DNA from: Natronosalvus sp042663485
GTDB taxonomy: Archaea; Halobacteriota; Halobacteria; Halobacteriales; Natrialbaceae
Strand: one strand, 5' to 3'
DNA length: 64,000 nucleotides
NCBI GenBank assembly: GCA_042663485.1
Contig: JBHTAF010000002.1
Of the stretch, positions 16,736-25,844 are shown piece after piece. The first letter of the stretch is position 1. Each line of letters opens with the position of its first letter. Made by a program: the position numbers and the translations under genes. The notes under the pieces were generated by a model. It was not told the DNA's origin. It did not search any database and saw only the letters and a program-made list of their open reading frames with translations.

Positions 16736-17608
16736 TCAAACCCGCTTCTCGAGCGCCGTTGCCAGCCGATCGTAAAATCCCGGTTCGTACTTCGTCGCGG
16801 CGTCGATCGTCGGACGGGCGTTGGTTTCGTTGACGACGGCCTCTCCGGACTCGGAGCTCGACACGAGGAGATCGACGCCCAGGAACGGAATCTCGAGTTC
16901 CTCGGCAACCGCGAGCGCGAGGTCCCGAAGATCGTCGGACAAATCGACACTCGTGGCCCGCCCGCCGCGGTGGACGTTGTGCTTCCACCGGCCGTCAGCT
17001 CGAGCACCCTCGGGGAGTCGACGCTCGACCGCGCCGACGTACTCGCCCTCGAGGACCATCACGCGGTAGTCGCTCGCGCCGGGGACGAACTCCTGGACGA
17101 GGAAGGACTTGTCGCCGGTCGCCCGGTAGTCGTGGACCAGCGAGAGGTACTCACAGATCCCCAGGAAGGAATCGAGATCGTGGGCTTTCGCGACGCCGAC
17201 ACCGCGAGTCGTCGAGTTCGGCTTGACGACGACGGGCGGCTCGAAACGCTCGAAGACGGCCGCCAGTTCCTCGTCGCTCACCGGGTTGGAGACGTAGACG
17301 GAGTCGGGGACCGGGAGGCCGGCGCACTCGAGGCGGGCGAGTACCCCCGCCTTGTTCCGGGAGGTGACGACGGCCTCGAGGTCGTTGAGCCACGGGACCT
17401 CGAGCAGGGCATCGGCGACGCCGCCTTCCATCAGCCGGCCGGGGTAGACGAAGCCGAGGTCGTACTCGTCGGGGGTCCAGGGCGGTTCCCTTAGCGGAAC
17501 GGTTCGCGAGCGAACCGGCACGTGGTGGCAGGTGATCCCTCGTTCGGCGAGGGGCTCGCGCATGCGCTCGAAGGTCTCCTGCCGGTTGGCGACGGCGAGG
17601 TCGATCAT
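16736..17608 (-). CDS. RimK-like ATP-grasp ligase
   Basis: 290-residue ATP-grasp protein. The central PVVVKPNSTTRGVGVAKAHD holds the ATP-binding Lys and Gly-rich loop, SFLVQEFVPGASDYRVMVLEG is the grasp region, and the metal-binding end is VNETNARPTID. This order fits RimK-type alpha-L-glutamate ligases, which add Glu (or other amino acids) to proteins or cofactors. In archaea such enzymes modify coenzyme F420 or lysine carrier proteins, but neither context is present here, so the substrate is unknown. The start at 17608 begins MIDLAVANRQE. Confidence 0.88.
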   Translation of the reverse strand: MIDLAVANRQETFERMREPLAERGITCHHVPVRSRTVPLREPPWTPDEYDLGFVYPGRLMEGGVADALLEVPWLNDLEAVVTSRNKAGVLARLECAGLPVPDSVYVSNPVSDEELAAVFERFEPPVVVKPNSTTRGVGVAKAHDLDSFLGICEYLSLVHDYRATGDKSFLVQEFVPGASDYRVMVLEGEYVGAVERRLPEGARADGRWKHNVHRGGRATSVDLSDDLRDLALAVAEELEIPFLGVDLLVSSSESGEAVVNETNARPTIDAATKYEPGFYDRLATALEKRV

Positions 17609-17677
17609 ACCGGTAGTGGGTGCGAGTCGGTAAAAGGTCCAGCGCCTCGTCGACCGGCATCTGGGGCGCTCGAGCGA

Positions 17678-18880
17678 TTAGTACACGTCCCGGAGGACGG
17701 CCTCGAGCTCCTCGGCGGTCGGCTCGAGTCCGGGCGGAGCGTTGCCCATGAACGAGTCCTCGAGGATCGCCTCGGCCACCGCGGGGAACGCCTCGGGTTC
17801 GGGGCCGTCGACGTCGCGCAACCGCGACGGGAGCGAGAGCGCGTCGCGGACGTCCTCGACCGCCTCTACGACCGCGTGGGCGGGGTCGCCGTCGCGGTCG
17901 GGTGCGAGTGCCTCGGCCAGCAGGTCGCGCCGCGCGTCGACGCGGTCGAACAGGTACCGGAGCACCCGCGGGGCGACGATAGCGTGGGCGGCACCCTGCT
18001 GGACGTCGTACGTGCGGGTCAACCCGTGACCGAACGCGTGGATGATCGAGAGCGTCGTCTCCCCGGGTCTCGAGACGCCGTACTGGACGAGTGCGATGCC
18101 CTCGACGACCGGTCGCAACAGGTCCTCGTCGACGGGCCGCTCGCCGAGTGCTTCCAGTCCGTCACCGAGCAATCGCAGGCCGCGCATCGCCGTCGCGTCG
18201 GTGATCGGGGTCGCGTTGCGGGCGTAGAGCGTCTCGAGGCCCTTGTCGAAGCCGTTCATCGCGGAGGCCGCGAGGATCGGTTTCGGTGTCGTCGCGAACA
18301 GCGACGGGTCGTACACGACCGCGCGCGGCATCAGTCGCCGGTCGGAAACGCCGCCGCTCGCCGGTTCCTCGACCAGCCCCGACTCGGGCGAGGCGGTGAC
18401 GCCAGCCACGTTCGACTGCTCGGCGCCCGCGAGCGTCGTCGGCACCGCGACGATCGGCGACAGCGAGCCGTCGGGGACCGAGATCGAACCCACTTCGGCG
18501 AGTTCCCGGCCAGCCTCGGCGGGGTCGCGGTCGTCCGCGGCGAGCACGCTGATCACCGTCGCCACGTCGAGACTGCTGCCGCCGCCCAGGCCGACGAGGA
18601 CGTCCGCGTCGGACGCACGCATCGCCTCGAGGCCGTCGACGGCCGTCGACAGGCGCTTGCTCGCGGTCGTCTCCGCGAAGACGCCCGCCAGCCGCTCTCC
18701 CAGTCCCCGCTCGACGGGGTCGATCACCTCGGGTGTACTGCCCACCGTCGATCCACAGACGACGAGCGCACGGTCGAACCCCTGCTCGGCGAGTTCGTCC
18801 GACAGCGCGTCGACACAGCCCGTGCCGAACCGCAGCACCCCTGGATCGTACTCGAACCGAAACTGGTCGTCACGCGCCAC
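17678..18880 (-). CDS. iron-ADH-superfamily dehydrogenase with altered metal site
   Basis: 400 residues. The N-terminal half binds NAD(P) (VLVGLGGGSSLDVATVI near residue 95; PTTLAGAEQSN near 165). The C-terminal half holds the usual metal site, but the first two ligands look replaced: where family members read DAxxHAxE this protein has NGFDKGLE (about residue 213), so Asp is Asn and His is Lys. Later ligands remain (HAFGHGLT and QGAAHAIVAP). It is encoded one base after a ring-cleaving dioxygenase and should be in the same operon. A maleylacetate-reductase-like role is possible. Confidence 0.88.
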   Translation of the reverse strand: MARDDQFRFEYDPGVLRFGTGCVDALSDELAEQGFDRALVVCGSTVGSTPEVIDPVERGLGERLAGVFAETTASKRLSTAVDGLEAMRASDADVLVGLGGGSSLDVATVISVLAADDRDPAEAGRELAEVGSISVPDGSLSPIVAVPTTLAGAEQSNVAGVTASPESGLVEEPASGGVSDRRLMPRAVVYDPSLFATTPKPILAASAMNGFDKGLETLYARNATPITDATAMRGLRLLGDGLEALGERPVDEDLLRPVVEGIALVQYGVSRPGETTLSIIHAFGHGLTRTYDVQQGAAHAIVAPRVLRYLFDRVDARRDLLAEALAPDRDGDPAHAVVEAVEDVRDALSLPSRLRDVDGPEPEAFPAVAEAILEDSFMGNAPPGLEPTAEELEAVLRDVY

Positions 18881-18881
18881 G

Positions 18882-19853
18882 TCAGTTCGCCCCCGTCCCG
18901 GATCCGATCGTCTCGGGGTCGAACTCGGGAAGCTGTGCCTCGATCCGGTCGCGCTCGCTTTCCAGCCACTCCGGGAGCATCAGTCCCGATCCTAGGTCGT
19001 CAACGTCCTCGTCGACGGTGAATCCGGGTTCCGTCGTCGCCATCTCGAAGAGGACGCCGCCGGGTTCGCGGGAGTAGATCGAGCGGAAGTATTTGCGATC
19101 GATAATCTCGGTCGCGTTCAGTCCGTGATCGGCGAACGCCTCCCGCCAGCGTTCCTGTTCCTCGAGGTCGGCCGCCTCGAACGCGACGTGGTGGACGGTG
19201 CCGACGCCCATCCGCCCACGTGCTGCGTCGGTCTCGACGAGGTCGACGATCGATCCGGGTCCGCCGCCCGTCGCGCGGTAGCGGCGACGCCCGCCCGCTT
19301 CGGCCTCGAGTTCGAACCCGAGGACGTCCGTGAGGACCGACGCGGTCGGTCCGAACGCCGAGACAGCGAGCGTGACGCTGTGGAACCCGCGGGCCTGGTG
19401 GTCCGCCGGAACGGGACTCTCCGGCCACGGCTGTGCGTCGGCTTCGAGCGCCTCCTCCGAGGCCACGAACTCGAGGCCGATCCCGTCCGGCTCGTCGAAT
19501 CCTATAACCGGCTCGCTGAAACGTTCGTCCTGGTCGACCTCGACCCCCGCCGACTCGAGACGGTCGATCCAGTACTCGACCGAGTCGGGAGGAATCAGGT
19601 AGGCGGTGTCCCGGGTCTGTCCTGCACCGAACTGGCCCCGTCGACCGCCGTCGGTCCAGGGGAAGAACGTAATGTTCGTCCCGGGCGTTCCCTCCCCGTC
19701 ACCGAAGTAGAAGTGGTACGTGCCCGTGTCGTCGTGGTTGACCGTCCGCTTGACGAACCGCAGTCCCAGCGTCTCGACGTAGAACTCGGCGTTTCGTTGC
19801 GGATCGCCCGCGATGGCGGTCACGTGGTGAATTCCCGGCGTGGTCGGTTCCAT
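18882..19853 (-). CDS. VOC-family ring-cleaving dioxygenase (MhqO-like)
   Basis: 323 residues with two vicinal-oxygen-chelate modules. Metal ligands are visible: His in GIHHVTAIAGD (residue 9 area), GFHSVTLAVSAFG, VHHVAFEAADL and the closing Glu in GVLFEMATTEPGF. Proteins of this pattern are iron-dependent extradiol dioxygenases acting on hydroquinones or catechols, also linked to quinone stress. It begins the two-gene operon that continues into the iron-ADH-like gene, and it faces the Cys4/BKACE operon across 128 bases. Confidence 0.92.
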   Translation of the reverse strand: MEPTTPGIHHVTAIAGDPQRNAEFYVETLGLRFVKRTVNHDDTGTYHFYFGDGEGTPGTNITFFPWTDGGRRGQFGAGQTRDTAYLIPPDSVEYWIDRLESAGVEVDQDERFSEPVIGFDEPDGIGLEFVASEEALEADAQPWPESPVPADHQARGFHSVTLAVSAFGPTASVLTDVLGFELEAEAGGRRRYRATGGGPGSIVDLVETDAARGRMGVGTVHHVAFEAADLEEQERWREAFADHGLNATEIIDRKYFRSIYSREPGGVLFEMATTEPGFTVDEDVDDLGSGLMLPEWLESERDRIEAQLPEFDPETIGSGTGAN

Positions 19854-19981
19854 TGTACGCTCAGTAGGGGCTGGAGGTACGTAGGGGTTGTTCGGACACC
19901 GGCGTTATCGGGTGACGAGGCGGTTATCACCGGACGTCGTCGTCGCCGAATCGTTATTGGGGCGGCCCGTGAAGGACTCAC

Positions 19982-20173
19982 ATGACCTGCCCGTTCCTGG
20001 AGTACCGCGACGAAGCCGACGGTCGACAGTTCGACCGACCGCGAGCGTACTGTACCGCCGCAGAGCGGTTCGTCCAGCCGATGCGCGCCGACATCTGCAA
20101 CGACCGGTACGCCCTCGAGCACGAGGCCCACTGCGAGATCTATCGCGCACACGCCGAGGGGCCGGAGCCGTGA
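19982..20173 (+). CDS. 63-residue four-cysteine protein coupled to BKACE
   Basis: A small acidic protein starting MTCPFLEYRDEADGRQFD with cysteines at positions 3, 24, 39 and 51 plus His47 and His50, so it can bind one metal ion or an Fe-S cluster. I do not recognise a named family. Its stop overlaps the GTG start of the next gene (GTGA), so the two are translated together. It may be an accessory or metal-delivery factor for the neighbouring enzymes, which is inference. Confidence 0.75.
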   Translation: MTCPFLEYRDEADGRQFDRPRAYCTAAERFVQPMRADICNDRYALEHEAHCEIYRAHAEGPEP

Positions 20174-21012
20174 GCTACGCGGACTATCTCGCCGGCGAGC
20201 CGCTGATCGTCACCGCCGCGCTGACCGGCGGCGTCCACGGCAAGGAGGCGAATCCGAACCTCCCGGAGACGCCTGAAGAGATTGGCCGCGCCGCCGCGGC
20301 CGCGGAGGAGGCGGGCGCCGCCGTGGTCCACCTCCACGCCCGGAAGCCGAACGGCGAGCGCTCGTTTGCCACCGAGCGATTCCAGGCCATCGACGACGCG
20401 GTGCGAGCGCACGCCAACGACGTCATCGTCCAGCACTCGACAGGCGGGACGGGCGCCCCGGCCGCGGACCGCCACCTGCCGCTTCGTACGGACCCGCCGC
20501 CGGAGATGGCGTCGCTGGACATGGGACCCCTCAACCGGTACGACCACCTGACGAGCGAGAACACCCGCGGCATGGTCGACGCCCTCCACCAGGAGATGCG
20601 AGACCGCGGGATCAAACCGGAACTCGAGGTGTTCAACGACGGCCACCTGAACGAGGTCCACGACCTGCTCGAGCGCCGCGACCTCGCCGACCCGGTGTAC
20701 GCCACGCTCATCTTCGGCGGCGGCACGCTCACGCGCCCCCGACCGCGAAACCTGCTGAACGCCGTCTCCAACCTTCCCGACGGCGCGCTGTTCAACACGC
20801 TCGGGTTCGGCCGCCACCAGTTGCCGCTCACGACGATGGGGATTCTCCTGGGCGGGCACGTCCGGGTCGGCCTCGAGGACAACGTCTACTACCGCCAGGG
20901 CGAACTCGCGACGAGCAACGCCCAGCTGGTCGAGCGAGTGGTTCGGATAGCGGGGGAACTCGAGCGGGAGGTTGCGACGCCGGCACAGGCACGGGAGATT
21001 CTCGGGTTGTAG
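20170..21012 (+). CDS. beta-keto acid cleavage enzyme (BKACE, DUF849)
   Basis: 280-residue TIM-barrel enzyme that exchanges the acyl part of a beta-keto acid with acetyl-CoA. Family marks are TAALTGGVHGKEANPNLPET at the N-terminus, AAVVHLHARKPNGERS (HLHxR, zinc His), LEVFNDGHL, and the end NTLGFGRHQLPLTTMGILLGG. Zinc-binding HxH is present. It starts with GTG at 20170, overlapping the upstream stop; a longer in-frame extension has no coding character. Known BKACE substrates include 3-keto-5-aminohexanoate, beta-ketoadipate and dehydrocarnitine. Confidence 0.93.
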   Translation: MSYADYLAGEPLIVTAALTGGVHGKEANPNLPETPEEIGRAAAAAEEAGAAVVHLHARKPNGERSFATERFQAIDDAVRAHANDVIVQHSTGGTGAPAADRHLPLRTDPPPEMASLDMGPLNRYDHLTSENTRGMVDALHQEMRDRGIKPELEVFNDGHLNEVHDLLERRDLADPVYATLIFGGGTLTRPRPRNLLNAVSNLPDGALFNTLGFGRHQLPLTTMGILLGGHVRVGLEDNVYYRQGELATSNAQLVERVVRIAGELEREVATPAQAREILGL

Positions 21013-21075
21013 GCGACTCGAGTGTTGGTCCGCTGGCCTCGAGTGAGGAGTGATCGCTCGGTAGAGAGTGGAGCA

Positions 21076-21669
21076 TCAATAGCCGTCGTTGCCCTGGAGG
21101 TCCGGGAGTTCCACCGTCCACTCCCGGAACCGGGTTTCCAGGGGGAACACGTCCGTGGCGACGAGCGGGAGGTGGAGTCCGACCGCAACGATCAGCAGCC
21201 CGAGATTCGCCCACATCGAGTCGTACGAGACGACGCCGATTTCGAACGAGGTTTCGAAGATCGGCCAGAACGGTTCGATCGGTTCGGCCCAGTCCGATGC
21301 GAGGGCGTCTGCCAGCAGGTGACCGAGTCCGCCCAGTGTGAGCCCGCCGATCACGAACGCATAGATCGTTTCCCGGCTCACATCCTCTCCCTCGGACGTC
21401 TGCCACCACCGTCGGAGCAGCGGGCTGAGCACAGCGGTGAGGAGGAACCCGGCGACGATGGCGAACCCGACCACGAACACTACGGTGTGGGTCACGCCGT
21501 GGTGTTTCACTGGGAGGCCGAGTGATTGTAACGCGAGGTCGATGTCCGGCAGGCGCGACGTCACCAGGACGAACGCGATAAATGCGACGCTCGTCCGTCC
21601 ATCCCAGAGAATCCACGCGGGCAGTGCGAAGAGCAATCCGACAGCAACGTGTCCCAATGGTTGTACCAT
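21076..21669 (-). CDS. membrane-bound metal-dependent hydrolase (YdjM/LexA-binding type)
   Basis: 197 residues with four to five membrane helices. Conserved His/Asp motifs are GHVAVGLLF near the start, LPDIDLAL (about 43-50), VKHHGVTHTVVF (about 54-65) and GLGHLLADAL (about 111-120), the pattern of the YdjM family of integral membrane hydrolases. Cells place it in the membrane; the substrate is unknown. It starts MVQPLGH at 21669. Confidence 0.88.
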   Translation of the reverse strand: MVQPLGHVAVGLLFALPAWILWDGRTSVAFIAFVLVTSRLPDIDLALQSLGLPVKHHGVTHTVVFVVGFAIVAGFLLTAVLSPLLRRWWQTSEGEDVSRETIYAFVIGGLTLGGLGHLLADALASDWAEPIEPFWPIFETSFEIGVVSYDSMWANLGLLIVAVGLHLPLVATDVFPLETRFREWTVELPDLQGNDGY

Positions 21670-22052
21670 CTGGTATTTCTAGCGTCTACTGAGAGTAGGT
21701 GACGAGGGAATTGGTACCCTCGAGTTTCTATTCTCTCGGTCACTGTCGCGGAATGCTCGATCCATTCGCGTAGAAAGTCATGGTGGGAAATAATAAGTGA
21801 TAACGTTGCCACTGCCATTGTGACGGGAGAGCACGCAGTGACACGAATCCTCCATATTCAGCAGGCCGTTTGTCTCAGCTGCTGCAGATTTCGAGGGGCG
21901 ACTGATTCGAAACAGCCTGCAATCGGTGCCACCTGAAGCAGTTATCCCGCTCGAGCATCGAGTACCGATATGCAGTGGTGCGACCAGTCAACAGGATTAT
22001 CCGGAGGCGATAGTGTGAGCGCCCGGAACCGAAGCCAGGAGGGGCACGTGGC
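21670..22052. other. intergenic stretch without a supported gene
   Basis: About 380 bases between the membrane hydrolase and RNase HI. Slightly more AT than the surroundings. Short frames on both strands look non-coding. A GGAGG-like ribosome site (ccaggagggg, 22035-22044) precedes the RNase HI start. Confidence 0.5.
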
Positions 22053-22706
22053 GTGACTGACGACCCCCTCCCGGCCGGACACCTCTCACCGCTCGCCACG
22101 CTCGTCGACGAGGTGCTCGCGGGCGTCGGCTACGAGATGGCGGCCGCCATCGACGCCATCGACGACGCTGTCCCCGGGTACGGCGGTCTATTCGACCCCG
22201 AAACCACCCCGGCCGAGTTACGTCGCGCACTCGAGAGCCTGCTGGCGTCAGAACTCACCCGTTCACCCGTCCCCGAACCGACGAGCGATACGTTCGTCCT
22301 CTACGTTGACGGCAGTTCACGCGGCAACCCCGGCCCCGCAGGGGCGGGCGCCGTCATCGTGGACGCTGCGGAGAACCAACTCGCCCGTCTCGGCCGACCC
22401 GTCGGCTCCCGGACGGGAAACAACACCGCCGAGTACGTCGCCCTCCAGCTCGGGCTCTCCGAACTGGTGGCTCGCTACGAGCCACGCAGGCTGGACGTGC
22501 GCATCGACTCGATGACGGTCATCCGAGACATCTGGGGTGGCGAGGACCCGACGGAACCGGGCGTCGAGACGTACAGCGATGCCGTCATGGCGGCACTGTC
22601 GAGCATCCCGGACCACCAGTATACGCACCTGGCCGACAGCGACCCGAACCCAGCCGACGCACTGGCGACAGTGGGAGCCGATATCGCAGCCTTCGGACCT
22701 GGATAG
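22053..22706 (+). CDS. rnhA: ribonuclease HI
   Basis: 217-residue enzyme that cuts the RNA of RNA:DNA hybrids. The RNase H fold begins near residue 80: YVDGSSRGNPGPAGAGAVIVD gives the first Asp, NNTAEYVALQLGL the Glu, VRIDSMTVIRDI the second Asp, and DSDPNPADALATVGAD the last acidic residue. About 75 residues in front are an alpha-helical extension (LVDEVLAGVGYEMAAAIDAI) that is not part of the catalytic fold. The GTG at 22053 follows a ggagg sequence and is the best start. Confidence 0.93.
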   Translation: MTDDPLPAGHLSPLATLVDEVLAGVGYEMAAAIDAIDDAVPGYGGLFDPETTPAELRRALESLLASELTRSPVPEPTSDTFVLYVDGSSRGNPGPAGAGAVIVDAAENQLARLGRPVGSRTGNNTAEYVALQLGLSELVARYEPRRLDVRIDSMTVIRDIWGGEDPTEPGVETYSDAVMAALSSIPDHQYTHLADSDPNPADALATVGADIAAFGPG

Positions 22707-22873
22707 CAGTTGATTCTCTCAGGCAGAAAGGGTGACAAACGGGTCACGACGACTCCTGTAGATTCGTCGTGTTCGTTCACCATGGCGTCTATTGAACGTT
22801 GAACGGTCCGAAAGTCGACACACGAGAAAGCGACCGCTCGAGCACCTGAACACGCCGAAAATCGAGGAACCGA

Positions 22874-23404
22874 TCAGGAGATCAGCTGCTCTTCGCCGCG
22901 CTCGACGACGATCCGGCACGGGGGCGTGATCTTGTTGTACGCCCGGCGGAACGCGTCCTTCGCGAAGTCGGCGTCTTCGACGTCACACCAGACGGTGAAC
23001 AGGCGCTCGCCGCGCTGGATACGGGCGGCGGTGCCGACGATCTTCCCGAACGACTGGCGCATTCCGTCGGAGACACGGTCTGCGCCCGCACCCGTCGCCT
23101 GCTTGTTCTCTCGCAGGACCTGGTGGGGGAACTTCCGGAGAATCATCTTGTACTGGAACTCGCCGGCGTTCTTGATCATGTGGCGGTTCGCCGAGAGGCG
23201 GGCGGCCTCGAGGCTCCCGTGGCGGATCTGGCACTCCTCGTCGACGACGAGGCTGATCTGGACGGGGTAGTCCTCGGGCTCGGCGCTGGTGTCGCCCATC
23301 TTGTGCTGGGCGATCTTCGAACCGGGGATCCCGGTGATGTACTCGCGTCGCGTGTAGGCCGGCTTGTCGATTTGCCGGTACATCGAGGCAGGTTTGTCGG
23401 ACAT
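22874..23404 (-). CDS. rpl10e: 50S ribosomal protein L10e (uL16)
   Basis: 176 residues: MSDKPASMYRQIDKPAYTRR, IPGSKIAQHKMGD, ARLSANRHMIKNAGEFQYKM, RKFPHQVLRENKQATGAGADR and DGMRQSFGKIVGTAARI. These match archaeal L10e along the full length. It lies near the aminoacyl-tRNA binding region of the large subunit. It is a lone gene here, outside the main ribosomal protein operons, which is normal for archaea. Confidence 0.97.
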   Translation of the reverse strand: MSDKPASMYRQIDKPAYTRREYITGIPGSKIAQHKMGDTSAEPEDYPVQISLVVDEECQIRHGSLEAARLSANRHMIKNAGEFQYKMILRKFPHQVLRENKQATGAGADRVSDGMRQSFGKIVGTAARIQRGERLFTVWCDVEDADFAKDAFRRAYNKITPPCRIVVERGEEQLIS

Positions 23405-23616
23405 GGTTACTTGGTGGGAACGAGGCCCACCGCGGGAATAAAGGCTTCGAACCGTTCCTGCGGTACCGTCGGCTGTGAGAGGCCGGGATTCGGTTCGGGA
23501 CTCCCAATCGTCCCGCTGGTTCGATCCTGCGGAACGCGAGCCGGTTCGATCGAAATACGTCCCACCGACTGCCGATCGACGGCGCGTTTAAGGGGACTGC
23601 CCCGTTAGTCTCTGTC

Positions 23617-24786
23617 ATGACGAGTTTCCGGATTGGGTCGCTGTTCGGCATTCCTATCAAACTCGACGTGACCTTTCTCCTGGTGCTCCCCTTCTTCGCG
23701 TACTTGATCGGGGTCCAGATCGAGCCGGTCGCCGACCTCCTGAACGAGGTGATGGGCGCGGGCATCTCGAGCGAGGCCATCACCACCGGCACGACGCCGT
23801 GGGTACTCGGCCTCGTGGCCGCGATCGGGCTCTTCGTCGGCGTCGTACTCCACGAACTCGGCCACTCGCTGACGGCCCAGCGCTTCGGCTTTCCGATCGA
23901 GTCGATCACCCTCTGGCTGCTTGGCGGCCTCGCGGCGCTCTCGGAGATGCCCGAGGACTGGCGACAGGAACTGGCGATCGCGATCGCCGGGCCGATCGTC
24001 TCCGTCCTCGTCGGATTCGCCTCCTACGGTCTCTTTACCGTGACGCCGGCCTCGCTCGACGGGGTTCGGTTCGTGCTCGGCTACCTGGCCGTGCTCAACG
24101 TCGGCCTGGCGATCTTCAACATGGTCCCCGCGTTTCCGATGGATGGGGGACGGGTACTCCGGGCGCTGCTGGCGCGCAACCAGCCCTACGCCAGAGCGAC
24201 CCAGCAGGCCGCGAGCGTCGGTAAACTGTTCGCCGTACTCATGGCCCTCTTCGGCGTGCTGACCTTTCGGGTCCTGCTCATCGCCGTGGCCTTCTTCGTC
24301 TACATCGCCGCCTCCGGCGAGTCCAGGCAGGTGACGATGAAGGCCGCCTTCGAGGGCGTCACCGTCTCGGACATCATGACGCCAGCGACGGACCTCCACA
24401 CCGTCAATCCCGGGACGAGCGTCGCCGACCTCATCCGCCGCATGTTCAGCGAACGCCACACCGGGTATCCCGTCCTCGAGGACGGCTACCTGGTCGGTCT
24501 CGTTACCCTCTCTGACGCCCGGGACGTCAAACCCGTCGAGCGGGACGCGTTCACCGTCTCGGACGTGATGAGCACCGAGTTGAAGACCATCGAACCGACC
24601 GCCGACGCGATGACGGCCCTCGAGCGGATGCAACAGGACGACATCGGTCGGCTCCTGGTCGTCGACGGCAGGGGTGAGGGCGACCTCGTCGGCCTGATCA
24701 CGCGGACAGACCTGATGACCGCGCTGAACATCATCCGCGAAAGCGGGGCGTTGAACCCGGCGGCCGAGGTCAGTACGGCCGACTGA
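23617..24786 (+). CDS. site-2 protease (M50 family) with two CBS domains
   Basis: 389-residue intramembrane metalloprotease. The zinc site HExxH is in VGVVLHELGHSLTAQ (about residues 81-95), and the second motif is NMVPAFPMDGGRVLRALL (about 169-186). Four to six membrane helices surround them. Two CBS domains fill the C-terminal part (FEGVTVSDIMTPATDLHTV from about 247 and FTVSDVMSTELKTIEPT from about 311), which should bind adenosine nucleotides and tune activity. It is a stand-alone gene starting MTSFRIGSLFG. Confidence 0.95.
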   Translation: MTSFRIGSLFGIPIKLDVTFLLVLPFFAYLIGVQIEPVADLLNEVMGAGISSEAITTGTTPWVLGLVAAIGLFVGVVLHELGHSLTAQRFGFPIESITLWLLGGLAALSEMPEDWRQELAIAIAGPIVSVLVGFASYGLFTVTPASLDGVRFVLGYLAVLNVGLAIFNMVPAFPMDGGRVLRALLARNQPYARATQQAASVGKLFAVLMALFGVLTFRVLLIAVAFFVYIAASGESRQVTMKAAFEGVTVSDIMTPATDLHTVNPGTSVADLIRRMFSERHTGYPVLEDGYLVGLVTLSDARDVKPVERDAFTVSDVMSTELKTIEPTADAMTALERMQQDDIGRLLVVDGRGEGDLVGLITRTDLMTALNIIRESGALNPAAEVSTAD

Positions 24787-24830
24787 CGGCTCCCGGGTTA
24801 GAAACCCACGAACCATGTGGCCGAGCGGTG

Positions 24831-25580
24831 TCAGGCTTCCTTCTCGAGAAACGCCACGTAGTGCGCCTCGCGCTCGAGCATCTCCGCGAGCGTCCAGGGC
24901 GTTCCGATCGTAGCTTCCCGTAATCGGTCGGATGAACACAGCAGGAAGTGCAGCGTCGGGCCGACCAGTTGCGAGCCGTCGCCCGCCGGGAGATACTCGA
25001 AGTGAAAGCACCGGTGGGCGACCCCGTCGCGGGGATCGGACCGATATCCTAAGAACGACTCGTCGAGCCGTCGCGGATCGTAGTTGTCGACCACCGCGAG
25101 CGCGCGGTCGTCGGTCACCCGAGCGAACGCCGCGAGGAGCGCCGAAATTCCCTCGAGGGAGCCGCCCAGTCCGAGCTGGGTGCCCACGCACTGAAGTGAC
25201 CGGAATTGCCCGTTCTCGAAGGGGAGGTCGAACATGTCACCGACCAGCACGTCGTCCGCACCACGCGCTCGAGCGGTCGCGACGGCCCATCGGTCGACGT
25301 CGATTCCCGTTATCGCACAGTCCCGATCCTGGAACCAGCGGACGTGCTGGCCCGACCCGCACCCCACGTCGAGCACCGGGTCGCCCCGGGCGGCGAGTCG
25401 CTCGAGCCGTTCGACCGTCTGGTCGGCCCATTCAGATCGCGGTTGGAAGTAGAACCCCTCGACGTTGCCGTCTCGAGTGCAGGGCCCGTCGCGATAGCGG
25501 AGGGTCCCGCCGGCTCCGCGATGGTGATCGTACATCGCCCGACCGAGCGGGTCGCTCGCTCGCAATGGATCGATCGCCAT
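24831..25580 (-). CDS. SAM-dependent methyltransferase
   Basis: 249 residues, class I Rossmann methyltransferase. The SAM motif is PVLDVGCGSGQHVRWF, followed by ITGIDVDRWAVATARARGA, then DMFDLPFENGQFRSLQCVG. Substrate is unknown. The start at 25580 (MAIDPLRASDPLG) is preferred over a longer in-frame version whose additional 25 residues are hydrophobic and not acidic. Confidence 0.9.
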   Translation of the reverse strand: MAIDPLRASDPLGRAMYDHHRGAGGTLRYRDGPCTRDGNVEGFYFQPRSEWADQTVERLERLAARGDPVLDVGCGSGQHVRWFQDRDCAITGIDVDRWAVATARARGADDVLVGDMFDLPFENGQFRSLQCVGTQLGLGGSLEGISALLAAFARVTDDRALAVVDNYDPRRLDESFLGYRSDPRDGVAHRCFHFEYLPAGDGSQLVGPTLHFLLCSSDRLREATIGTPWTLAEMLEREAHYVAFLEKEA

Positions 25581-25844
25581 GCTCGAGACGACGGATCGGA
25601 CAGTAATAAAATCATTATGATATATGATCCCAGGTAACGCGTGACACGACACCAACTAACACGAATTGGTGCTACCGACCAGCCTCCTCATCTCCGCCTC
25701 GAGTTCGCCAAGGTGATCTGCCCTCCGTAATTCTGTTCTCGACCTTCATCGTCCGTGATTCCGTTCTCGACTCCGCCATCCGCAACCCCATTTTCGACCC
25801 TGCTGTCCGTCACCGATATAGGCTCGCCGCTCGAACCGTCGAGC

